This document shows positions 9,122 to 18,966 of a DNA stretch of 64,000 nucleotides, piece by piece. The DNA comes from Xenoacremonium recifei. Taxonomy: Eukaryota > Ascomycota > Sordariomycetes > Hypocreales > Nectriaceae. The notes under the pieces were generated by a model. It saw only the letters and a list, made by a program, of their open reading frames with translations, made no database searches and was not told where the DNA came from. How positions within the stretch are numbered: the first letter of the stretch is position 1; each line of letters starts with the position of its first letter. Where the stretch lies: contig WOFQ01000042.1 of NCBI GenBank assembly GCA_012184525.1, positions 124,001 to 188,000 of the forward strand. The letters run 5' to 3'. Made by a program: the position numbers and the translations under genes.

Positions 9122-10346
9122 TAGTAGGATACAATTGGAGCGTATGCTAGTGCAGCCCTCGATAAGATGAAACATATTGATACATGAGTCCCTCACGTTG
9201 TCCAAGCGCTACGAGATGGTTGCAGCAAGAATTTCCGATTTCTCCCCCAGATTCACTTCATGTAAGGGACACTGTGATCTTTGTTCCGAAGAGAAGTCCC
9301 ACCACAGTCATACGTCCATGACCGAAGACATCTGCGCACATACAAACGTGTTCTGGGAAGGCCGTTGAAGTGGAATATCGGACGGTAACCAGTATTGTCG
9401 ACACACCCCGTCAAAACCCAAACGCGCTGCTTGATGAAGGAGCAAACGGCTCAAACTGTCCTGGCTTTGCAGCAACGGAATCTGGGTTGCGTGGAGGAGT
9501 TTCAGCACCCGGTGGGAGGCGCTCCCGTGGCGTTGTGGAGGACGCCAAAGAGCATCGTACTTGATCTTAAGATAGCGATGGCTTTCGGCGACGCCGTGAG
9601 CACATTTCAGTAACGATATTTGTATCCCTTCGAGCTCAAACGCGGAAACGCCACAATAATCTCCGATGCGACCCCAATGCCTGTCAGCTGCCAGAGCACT
9701 CAAGATTCAAGCGGAGTTCTACTTCCTTACGAACATATTTTGGTCGAAAGTCTTGTAACTCAAGCCAACTTATCAGGCCGCCACTGGTCTCTCCTTACAA
9801 TTGCGAACGTATCGCCATATCTCTGACTCGGATCCCGCTGGGAACCACACGATCAATGGCGAAATTAACGCCATCAAATGCTCTTCGCTCAAAGACTAGC
9901 ATCTCTTGTTGACGTCAGTGACACGCGAGAATCCTCCTTGCTTCGCTTGGACCGCGCCACTTTCAAAAGGCTTTGTACTGGCTGCACTAACACTACGTAG
10001 AGAGGGCGTCAATTATAAGCCACTTTCAAGAGTCTTTGTATCAGGCTGTTGTCGGTCGCAGGTGTGTGAAGCTTTAGATCGTTCCAGTCCATGTTTACGA
10101 TATTTCAATATCCTATCATTACTCTCTTTGTGTCTTGCAGGCTATACGAAGCACTGAATCCCCCGACTTGGGAAAAAAATTATTCCTGCATCCCATTCTT
10201 TTATTTAAAACATATCCCTATACTCTTGTTTCTTTCCATATCGCTGTCCCCCTACAGCTGAAGCCGTCCAGCCTCAAACCTACCCTCCATTCATCACGCA
10301 GCCCACACTCCAACCCACTTCTCAAATACAGGCGTCACTATTCAAC
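9122..10346. other. Intergenic region between the divergent paralogues, with a short direct repeat
   Basis: No family was recognised in any frame. An open frame of 131 codons on the minus strand (9308-9703) has no visible motif and is not called. A diverged ~30-bp direct repeat lies at 9956-9984 and 10019-10048, both starting GCCACTTTCAA and including CTTTGTA and GGCTG. The last ~150 bases form the C-rich leader of the gene at 10347. Confidence 0.45.
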
Positions 10347-10946
10347 ATGTCGGACTCGGCCACATGTCAATCCCGTCTTTTTCACTTGTTGAAAACCTAC
10401 AGATTCATCAACGAGAACGTAAAGATGCCAAGCAATCTCAGTCTGCTTATTACCGCCGTGGAGGACTTAGGCGAAAGTCTTCGCCTTCTCATGCAGGAGG
10501 GAAGGAGAGATGTCGAGTACTTACTCTGGGAAAATGACGAATTGAATCAGGCTTTCAAGTCAACCATACGGAGAATGGACCCCTTTCTTCTTATGCTCAA
10601 TTCTCGCGTACCCAAATTTCTTCGGGACGAAACTCTTCAGGGCAAAACTCTTCTGGATAAGAAGAAGATGTACTGGTTCAGAAAACTTTATTTACGTTTT
10701 TCATTTGGCCCCAAGGAGATTCAGAAGCTTGTCGATACTGTATCAGAACGCAGGACTACACTGGTGTTCGTCAAGGTGATTCTGAACACGGCTGCTCCTG
10801 AGCCATTTGTTCCAGAGCCCATCCCCCTACCGTCCAGCGAATGTCCGAGCGTTCGGCGTCGTCGGGAGGAGTACTACAAAGCTCAAAAGGCTGCCGAAGA
10901 GCAGATAGCTCCCGAAAACGCCCAGAAGACTAGTCAAGAGGCTTGA
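10347..10946 (+). CDS. Small helical protein B, paralogue of protein A
   Basis: Single exon, 199 residues, no signal peptide. It aligns with protein A (8125-8649) from residue 1, sharing FINENVKMPS at 20-29, SLLI, ESLRLL, SRVPK, DKKK and the RKLYLRFSF...EIQKLV helix. Compared with A it has ten extra residues after SRVPKFLRD. The DNA there has a 15-base unit repeated twice (GAAACTCTTCAGGGC, AAAACTCTTCTGGAT), so the insertion probably arose by local duplication in the coding sequence. The C-terminus is charged, with an RRRREEYYKAQKAAEEQ helix-like tail. A solo HeLo-like or SesA-like domain is a possible identity (see protein A); otherwise the function is unknown. It is divergent from A across 1.7 kb. 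Confidence 0.7.
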   Translation: MSDSATCQSRLFHLLKTYRFINENVKMPSNLSLLITAVEDLGESLRLLMQEGRRDVEYLLWENDELNQAFKSTIRRMDPFLLMLNSRVPKFLRDETLQGKTLLDKKKMYWFRKLYLRFSFGPKEIQKLVDTVSERRTTLVFVKVILNTAAPEPFVPEPIPLPSSECPSVRRRREEYYKAQKAAEEQIAPENAQKTSQEA

Positions 10947-11149
10947 AATGCCGATTTCTTACTGTGTCTGTTGCCAGCACTCGACGGGTCTGGCTCCAAA
11001 GAGTTGACGAGTGATCGGTGGGAGATCGGCGTTGGGATCCGGGGATTATTGATTGAAGAGTTATCAGTCGTCAAATGGTGAATGTTTACTATAGCTTAGG
11101 TATATTCAATTTTCCAGAGGGGGGTAGGGGGGGTTCCTTAATTGCTTCT

Positions 11150-11480
11150 ACTTTGGTAGTTTAGTTAGTGTTATTCTAGTAAAGAGTTACTACAAATAAT
11201 TCTTTAAATACCAGTTCCTTCTCACATTTTCTAATTTCTTTGTTCTTGATAAGTAATTTTACATAAATATTTTAATTAACCCAGTTAAATTAATAACTAT
11301 AGAATATTTTAATATATCCATTTTATCTACAATTAATCATTATTAATATTTTAAAAGAAATCTATTTTATAGAGAAAGGCCTTATATTTAAATAGCGTAA
11401 ATAATTAGCATATAAGAAAGAATACTCTTACAATTACTAAATTAAAATGATGATGATGATAATAACCCTTTTACAGTAAA
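11150..11480. repeat. AT-rich island, probable RIP-degraded element
   Basis: A sharp change to very AT-rich, TA-rich sequence rich in TTAATA and AATTAA words, between normal-composition flanks. It ends with a short ATG/ATA microsatellite (about 11448-11463). This looks like an old transposon fragment mutated by repeat-induced point mutation, but no element family can be recognised. Confidence 0.45.
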
Positions 11481-12132
11481 TTCATTTGTTAATATTACTA
11501 CTTAGATGCCCTCTTAGACACAAACAGTCCCCGTGTTCGTCATGATATTTGTTGGCAATTATCGATATAGCAATAACGATGCCACTCATTTCCAAGATAA
11601 ACCTATCGAGAAGCAGCTACATAAAATAGGTGATTAGTCCATCCAACCTATCTGTATAGATGATATTCGCCAACTCGCCGCCGAAGACCGCTCCAGCCAA
11701 TCTTAAGACAAGTTCTTCTAGGAACCGACCCATAGGAGCTACAATACTGGATCCTCCGCTCATTTTCCTTCATCTTCGCCCTTATCTCAGTGGGTATGGG
11801 ATAAATGTGTTTCGCACATCCCGTCTACCTCATGCGACCATTCAGCCAACGATCGTTTTGAAACTTTCACCATAATCCAATTCATTTGCTACTGTAAACA
11901 AGATTGCGATGTCCCGAGAGAGAATCCGTTTGGAGGAACCGAACGTTCTTCCAGCGACCACCCAGGGACCAAAGTTCTCCAATCAAGATGGATACCATTT
12001 GCGGGATATTAGAGTAGCCTTTCCAGCTGCTGTCATGTCCAGATAAATTCATGACCCTATTCCTGGGTCCTGTATTGCTTGATATGTGTTCAGTCAACGT
12101 TGGAGTGTTGTTGCTCTCTTTTTCCAGTCGTT
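11481..12132. other. Intergenic, no gene seen
   Basis: Mixed composition after the AT-rich island. Several short open frames but none with a recognisable product. It forms the 3' side of the minus-strand transporter that ends at 12133. Confidence 0.35.
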
Positions 12133-13859
12133 TTAAACTGCGGCCATCACCATCTCCGACTTTTCGCCCCTCATTCTGGCCCCAAACTTCCAAAGGACCA
12201 GGGGCGCTGGAGCAGAAATCGCGACGAAGACGAATGCTAGGAGACTATTCCCCCACCCATATCCCAGCTTATGATAAAGCGCAGGGGCGAAGAGAGGAAA
12301 GGCAAACCCGGTTATATTTCTGGGGAGCTGGCTCGCCGCTTGGGCACTAGCTACATGTTTGGGGAACGCGTCTATCACGTATTGTTGCATGGCCTGGGTG
12401 CTCAAGATGATGCCACAGCTAAAGATGGCAATCCCAATGTCCGGTACAATCCAGAATACTCGGGCCTGTGCAGTCCACCCGTACCAGAAAAGTCCGACAG
12501 TAATGAGAACGTTGCCTGGAATCATTAACGGAACACGATATTCAGGCCTTACTTCACCCTTGGCCTTTTTCTTGAGATGCATCCAGACCCGATCCGTGAT
12601 GTGTGCACCACCCTGGGCTGCCATCATACACCCCAGGGCGATGGCGATATAATGAAGGCCAGATATGGAGACTGATTGATGATATCGATCAGTCCAAAGC
12701 GTGGCAAATGTCGATTGCACAATGTACAGAACACCGTAGTTATAGGCCAGGTAAATAGACATGAGCTGGATCAAGTGGTCGGTGAGGAGCAATCGCCACG
12801 GCCTGGCCAAACTCTTGGCGAGGACGTGTATAATAGTCGGTCCCTGGCGCTCATGATCGGCATAGTAATCTTGTCCTGTTTGCTTTCGTAGGGTCTTGGC
12901 CTTGCGTTTTAGGATGATCGGGCTGTATGTCTCAGGGAAGAAGAAGAACGTGACGGTGACAATAGCAGCATCGAAGATAGAAAGAACCCAGAAGAGCCAG
13001 CGCCATCCAATTGAGCCTGTGAGTACACCACCAATAATGGGACCGACCGCAGGGCCAAAGAGAGGAAAGAACGTGGCAATTGAGAAGGCTAGCCCACGCT
13101 GATCTGGTTTCCAACAATCGGCTAGCACAGGCTTTTCAATCTAATACGCAGAGGTATCAGTAACTTGTCACCAATATGACTTCCTGAGGTGCGGCGTAGG
13201 TGTATGAAGAACTTACAGCGTATTGGACGCTCGCACCTAGGCCGGCGAAGAAGCGTCCAGCAATCATCAGGCCATTGGAGTTGGCAAAACCGCAGACGGT
13301 ATTCCAAAGAATGTAAAGACAAACTGATACAAGCCAGACTGGTTTTCTTCCATACACTTCGCTTAGAGGGGCTAGAACCATGGGGCCAACGACATAGGCC
13401 AGAACGAAGACGGAGAGAGTCATTTGTGTGGTAGCCGCGCCGGTGTGCAGGTCTTGAGATATGACATTCAGTGCTGGGGCCATCACGGTGGAAGACATCA
13501 TTGTCAGCATGCTCCCCAAAGAGACTAGGAGAACAACGAGAAACCGGCGCCAATATGGCCAGTTGTATGGGTTTTGAGGATCATCGGGTCCGTCCCAGGT
13601 CACCTGGACACCATGGACAGTCAGCGGCATCGTTGCACTTGAAGTCATAATCATTGGAGCTTTGGGATCTCAAGTGTTTCCAACTTACGCAAAACGGATC
13701 TACTGGCTCTGCCTCGCCTTGGGAGGACGTAAAAACTTTCTTTTCGCTAATTGTTGGATCCCTCTCTAAGCCTTTCTCAAGAACTTCCGCGGGTCGGATG
13801 TCTCGTACACTGCGGACATCTGTTGGTAAAGCGCTGAGATTCGCAGTCGAAGCTGACAT
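12133..13859 (-). CDS. MFS drug/H+ antiporter, DHA1 family (polyamine/multidrug type)
   Basis: Three exons on the minus strand: 13859-13689, 13603-13217 and 13140-12133, joined over introns of 85 and 76 bases (GTAAG..CAG and GTAAG..TAG, the second with a TACTGAT branch site). The result is a 521-residue protein with a hydrophilic N-terminus of about 60 residues and about 12 membrane segments. The signature for this family, DGPDDPQNPYNWP, spans the first junction. Motif A is PLSEVYGRKP and the antiporter motif C is FGPAVGPIIGG. Such proteins export drugs, toxins or polyamines across the plasma membrane. A TCCGTGGG at 13991-13998 lies 132 bases before the ATG. No biosynthetic genes are adjacent, so the substrate cannot be guessed. 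Confidence 0.88.
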
Positions 13860-14683
13860 GATGCCGTGTCTGTATGTTTAGCACTCCAGAATCTCGATGG
13901 ATAGTATATCGACCGAGGGCCAGACGAATATTGTATGGAACGAAAAGAAAATAATTCTTTTCTCAGTGCCACAAGAGATTTCGTTTGCTTTCCGTGGGAT
14001 TATCACCGACTGACGTTGTCGGATCGCCGAGCACCGACATGCCTCAATTAGTCTAGCCGCCGACGACCCGAAGCAGGCATCTCGAAGGAGCCAGCTCACT
14101 TGAACCAATAAAGGTAATCGCCGAGCTATTGTAAGTAGGATCTGATAACTGAGGGGAAAATTCTTGGATCATACCGCGTGGAGACATAAACGTCAATAGC
14201 TCGGAAGATGTGCTTGGGTTTGCACAGAGCATTAGCATGAACGCCCTATCAAGGCAAACGAATGAGTCATTTCTGCTTACAATTGGAATAAAAAACATGG
14301 GAAGCTCTCTTGAAGCTGAATTCGGAGCATTTCATGCACCTCAGCTCGGCTCGACTCTCATTCAGCCTTGATCGGGGCTGTTACCGTCAATTCGACGGCA
14401 CTCCACTGTAAGCTCAAGAACCTTATGAAAACACCTTAACCTGGTGTCTTCTAAACGACTCCTACAAGCACGCAATAGCAGCAACGAGGCGAGCAAGCAA
14501 CTAAATAATCGCTAGGTGGATGCTAGTCCGCTCCAGAATTTGGGAACTCTTATCTACGAGCAGGCCGAACGATACTGGAAATCATCATGATGCATTCTTG
14601 TCACAAGTGAACAGTTTACCCGAATCTTATCTTTCGGTCATCAACATTTGTCCCGATGCACATATATAGTGAATGAATGCACC
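13860..14683. other. Intergenic, promoter of the DHA1 transporter
   Basis: The first ~150 bases upstream of the transporter contain TCCGTGGG (13991-13998), a PDRE-like octamer. The remainder holds no supported gene or repeat. Confidence 0.35.
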
Positions 14684-15126
14684 ATGCCACTCTCGACTAC
14701 ACCAACCCCCAACTCTAAACAGCGTTGAACTCGTGATGGCTGCTGGACGTGCAGAAAAAGGTATGTCTCGGCATTTTTAACTTTTGTGTAAACCGGCGCT
14801 GACTGAGTATCAGGCGGAAGAAATACGATGAAGGAAGGCCACACTGTGAGAATTGCCGAAGGCTCAGCCTTGCTTGCGAAGGTTATGACGTTCAGATCAT
14901 TTGGGAAGACTACACCCAACGAAAGGGAATACGAAACAGGGGCCCTTCACATCAATTGTTGGACTACTAATCGTTTGAAGACACGCTTCGCCGAAAGGAA
15001 ATTCCGAAAGCCCAAAGACCGCCGATGCGGGAAATAGACATTCCGTTGATGCCTTTCGCAGCATTCCCCGCAAGTCTGATGTATTTAAAATTCGAAAATG
15101 AAGCTAATGACCAAGGACCGACTTAA
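14684..15126 (+). pseudogene. Broken Zn2Cys6 regulator gene
   Basis: A zinc-cluster N-terminus is readable across a 53-base intron (14761-14813, GTATGT..CAG, branch GCTGAC). From ATG 14684 the frame runs through PLSTTPTPNSKQR to a TGA at 14726, exactly where this family normally has Arg, then TRDGCWTCRKR, intron, RKK, then Tyr at 14824-14826 where the third cluster Cys belongs, and on through CENCRRLSLAC. A TAA follows at 14968, after which the same frame stays open to TAA 15124. CGA to TGA, CAA to TAA and TGY to TAY are all C-to-T or G-to-A changes, as RIP makes. The rest of the protein is missing. The gene is dead as written. Confidence 0.72.
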
Positions 15127-15161
15127 CAACCTGGGAATCTCGGTGTGCAGAAGTCACCCAT

Positions 15162-15211
15162 AAGAAGAAGAAGGAGGAGGAGGAGGAGGAGAAGGAGGAG
15201 GAGAAAAAGGA
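15162..15211. repeat. (GGA/GAA)n microsatellite
   Basis: About 50 bases of purine-only AAG/AGG triplets directly after the broken regulator. It could once have encoded a Lys/Glu-rich tract in that gene. Confidence 0.85.
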
Positions 15212-15650
15212 CTCTGAGGCCATAATAGACCAGATAAGGAATCAGTTAGAGGCACTGCGAAGCTAGGGGTCATAGATCCAGTAGTTAGTTAGTTCCTCGG
15301 ACTGGGATAGTTAGGAGATAGTGAGAGCACTGAGGTATTGTTACGAATAGGTAGTATTACGGGTTTAGCTTTAGACGACTTATGGTATTTATAGGTAATG
15401 CTATCTATGTCCTCTGTTCCCCCTTTTTATTAGATATACTATTACTTACTCCCTAATAGTAAATGTTATCGGGGATGAAGCTTAACTATATATATTTTAT
15501 TAAATATATTTCTTTTTCTCCTTGTATCTTTTTCTCTCTGGTTTAAGCCCTGTCTTGCTTATAATATATAGCAAGCAGACTCCGCAAAGCCGCTAAGTCT
15601 CTCTAATCCAGTCTAACAAGCTTTAAAGAATAACTAATCCACTGAATAAT
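15212..15650. other. AT-rich decay zone
   Basis: TA-rich sequence with no coding potential. It contains ACGGGTTTAGCT at 15359-15370, identical to the first bases of the tRNA-Phe relic at 15651. This may be a second fragment of a tRNA-derived repeat or an old duplication. Confidence 0.4.
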
Positions 15651-15780
15651 ACGGGTTTAGCTCAGTTAGGGTATGTTTAACTAAAATACTTCACATCAAG
15701 TTTAAATCAAATAACCTTTACTAACAGAGAGCGTCAGACTGAAGATTTGAAGGTCGTGTTTTTGATCCACACAAACCGCA
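15651..15780 (+). pseudogene. Split tRNA-Phe (GAA) relic interrupted in the D-loop
   Basis: 15651-15671 reads ACGGGTTTAGCTCAGTTAGGG, the acceptor 5' strand and D-arm of a eukaryotic tRNA-Phe. 15728-15780 reads on from AGAGCGTCAGACTGAAGA (D-stem 3' side, anticodon arm with GAA) to the variable loop, T-arm and ACAAACCGCA. About 56 AT-rich bases separate the halves inside the D-loop, where no tRNA intron is known in ascomycetes. The first base pair is lost (A for G), the anticodon stem has a C-to-T change, and the box B region has TTTTGATCC instead of GTTCGATCC. With a broken box A and B spacing it is almost certainly not transcribed. Confidence 0.75.
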
Positions 15781-15939
15781 AACATCTCTTCTTTTGTCCT
15801 TAGTTGTGGCTCTTGCGGTTGAGATGCCTCTTTTTTTTTCTTTGTCTATTATACTGTATAAGAATGCTTCATACTGTAGGCAACTACTCCCAGTAACGGT
15901 TGTCCTCCGTGTACTTCGGTGCATTATGCTAACAAATGT

Positions 15940-16913
15940 CTAAGTCAGGGTGAAGCCTCCATCGACTACCAGTGCCGCGCCCTGCATGAAGCTGCTCATG
16001 GGTGAGGCCAGGAAGACAATGCAGTCAGCAATCTCCTCGACCTCTGCTGCTCGTCTCATGGAACTACGGTGAACCTCAGCGCCCAGGGGTGTAGCCTCTC
16101 CTTGATCCAAGACACTCTTCAAGAGAGCTGTCTTGGCGAAACTGTGTCTGTCAGCAAGATGCCCAATAAAAAGGTTGACGTAAACACTTACCCTGGGCAG
16201 ATGGCATTGATCCGGATACCCTTCTCGCCGTAGACGACAGCATCGGCCTTGGTTAATCCCACGACACCTGCGCCATGTCAGCTTCGGTCTTTGCAGATCC
16301 AGTATCAGATACTCACCATGCTTAGCCGAGGTGTAGGCCGTATGCGGCAATCCCCTCGGAGGTCCAAACAGTCCAAACATAGACGCCGTGTTAATAATAC
16401 GTCCGCGTCCCTCACGCAGCCCCTTACTCTCCTGCTTCACCATAATCGCCAGCTCCTCCTTCTGACACCGCCACACACCCGACAAGTTGATATCGATCAA
16501 GCCCTGCCAGTCTTCCTCTGCAACCTCATGAGTATCACTGATCGGTCCCCGCACGCCGGCGTTGTTCACGGCGATGTCGAGCCGGCCGAACTTCACGATG
16601 ACCTGCTCCAGGGCTGCTTTGACTTGGTCGGCCTTGCGCACGTCGACGGGCAGGGCGAGGATCTGGACGGAGGGGAATTCGGATTCTAGGGCTTTGGCGG
16701 CGGTGGCGAGGGTGTCAGGGTTGACGTCGGTGATGGCGAGGTTTTGGATACCATGCTTCGCGAAGGCTTGGGCTGTGTGGAAGCCGATGCCTGAGGTTGT
16801 CAACACATCGTGTCCTGAGTCTGATCTTGGATCTCGAGGACCAGGGAAGAGTAACGCAGCATACCTTGGGCAGCACCGGTGATCCAGGCTGTACCGCTCA
16901 GGAGGGATGCCAT
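15940..16913 (-). CDS. Short-chain dehydrogenase/reductase (classical SDR)
   Basis: Four exons on the minus strand: 16913-16865, 16790-16317, 16267-16192 and 16141-15940; introns of 74, 49 and 50 bases all have GT..AG ends and restore conserved motifs. Product 266 residues, the normal length. The cofactor motif TGAAQGIG is at 12-19 and is itself split by intron 1. NNAG lies at 92-95, catalytic Ser153, Tyr169 and Lys173 (YTSAK, next to intron 2). The C-terminus FMQGAALVVDGGFTLT matches the classical family end. It oxidises or reduces an alcohol/ketone pair with NAD(H) or NADP(H) in the cytosol. An acidic residue (ITDVN) after the second strand favours NAD. Substrate unknown. An upstream in-frame ATG at 17024 exists but adds a non-family extension. 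Confidence 0.85.
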
Positions 16914-18966
16914 GGTGACGGCCGGTGCAATAACTGGGGTGTTGTGTTTGAGGAGTATGAGGAGGTTGACTAGAAATCGAGGCACGAGTCTTGTCAATAG
17001 CGGATACCCCTTTATACCAGCCATTCTCCTCTTCCTCTCCTTCTCTTCTTCTATTAGGCGGTGGAGTTTTACCTCCTCGAATGTCCCCGCTCGAGCTATG
17101 CTCAGCTAGGATATGATGCTCCAGGGAGCGTGATGAAAGTCAGGCCGCGGGCCTGGCAGTACGACTCACAACGGACAAGGATAGGAGAAGACCCGTTGAG
17201 GACCCGTTCAGGTCCGTCTCTAGAACTCGGGAGCCCATTGGGTTGAGCTCGTAAGAGCCTGCTCACTGTACTTTGGGGTTCACTGCAGGCGTGAGGGTTA
17301 TTGAGTTCGAGAAGACGGTTACCAAAGTCACCATAGTAAGGGCTTGGTACAGATTTGGAGTTGAGCTCATTTGGGACATAAGATGCCCAGCAATTACGTT
17401 AACTTTCCTTCCTGCACGCAACACGCGTAAGTCCTTCGGGATCCTGAGAAACCGACAGACAACAGGGAGAACAGTGTCCAACCCCCCGAAACAGGCATCT
17501 TTGAACGTCGGGTCGGCCCCGAATCTGCCGCCGCCACTCATGCTTTCCCTTTGAGTTTCAGCTCGAAACCAAGTCTCCATTGTGTGTGATGGTTGCAGCA
17601 GTGATGCTCTTCGCAATAACCCGTTATGACTTTACGAGCAGAGCGTGTACGCATGTTCTTCCGTGGGGAGACCTTGGGGGAAGGACTTCGGTGGGGGAGG
17701 TTGTGGAGTGAAATGAGGCATCGCATCCAACATCGTGTTGGTTCTCCCTCGTTTATAAGACTTTACTCATAAAAAGCCCTCGTTTGTACTGGTAACTGGG
17801 CCTGGAGAGGAATCTCTTCCCTGAACGTTGGGCACTTTTGAAGATGGATCGCTCCGCTTTGCTACCTTTTTGGATTGTCACCAGGATGTTACAACCAACA
17901 GCCCCGGGGGTCGAGAGTTGATACTCCGGACTCCGCATATGTACACCAAGGATTGGAAAAATTTCGGCGCTCGGACGCACGAGTGCCGGGAGATTTCTCG
18001 TTTGCGTGCGTAACGAACGGCCCCATCCAGCGGCTAGCTAGACTCCCGCAAGTATGGTTCGTGCAGATCGTCTCCAGATAGCAGGGGGGGGAGAGTTCCG
18101 CGCACTGGTGAAGGAATCCTTCCTTGAAAGATCAGGCATTAGAAGATGGATCAGGACGGGTTGTTGGTTCCGGCTCCTGACTCGTGAAGTCCTTCGCTTC
18201 TCGCGGAACTCGGTAGGTTTCAACCTTGAGCCGAGATAATGTGCGGGTCGTACAGTGTCTCATCCCAGTGGTGAGCGATGAGGAAGTCGGGGAAACTGTG
18301 TCGTCCATTGTGACTTGACACGTTAGTTTAGTACTTGGTTGGATTGCCACTCTTCATTTGGGATGCTGCTCATTGGGCGTCGAGCGGTGTAGGTTTACTT
18401 AGTACGAAAGTCTGGGATAGGAAAGGCTGTCTCCCGAGAGCTACTCAGACGGTGAACCTCTAAGCCATCACTGACGGGATGAAAAACCATTAAGGAGTCG
18501 ATGTGGCCAATAATTCGAGAAAATGTAAGAACCTGCAGTAATCTGCTCGTGACAACACTGTCAAGTTAAATATTTACTGCGCCTGAAGTCGCCTCTCCGA
18601 AACCCGACCCGGTCATTTTACGTTCATGCCTTGAATCATGGCGCTGTCAATCAGGGATTTTGTATAGAGCTAACAATTAAATCATCTGTGGGGAGGCAGG
18701 CCTGATATTGCCATGCATGTAGATCGAATTGGCGCTGGCTTCAGCATGTAAGAACTTCCACTGACTAGCCCCTTGCTCCTTGCCGAGTACAACTCTCTCC
18801 TTTCTATATTCGTTTCTCTCTTGACTTTTTTCCTACATATGCTATCCTACTTTCTAAAACCTCGACTTCTTCGGTATTGGCCGTTCTTTTCCCGAGTGGC
18901 TCAAGACTGGCCAGCTGCATATCGAGCTACTCGGCCTCTTGTCAACACTCTCAACAGCCGCCCATT
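16914..18966. other. 2-kb intergenic region without recognisable gene
   Basis: Many short open frames on both strands but no family motif, no consistent splice structure and no clear repeat. TCCGTGGG occurs at 17661-17668. The part from about 18740 is the C/T-rich leader of the gene at 18967. It may hold a diverged gene or remnants that cannot be read by eye. Confidence 0.35.

Noticed and set aside
9308..9703. 131-codon minus-strand open frame between the paralogues
   Set aside because: Some Leu/His-rich stretches recall ankyrin-like sequence, but no repeat consensus can be aligned and there is no start context, splice pattern or neighbour support.
17263..17616. 117-codon minus-strand open frame in the 2-kb gap
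   Set aside because: No motif, unlikely composition, and overlapped by an equally long open frame on the other strand.
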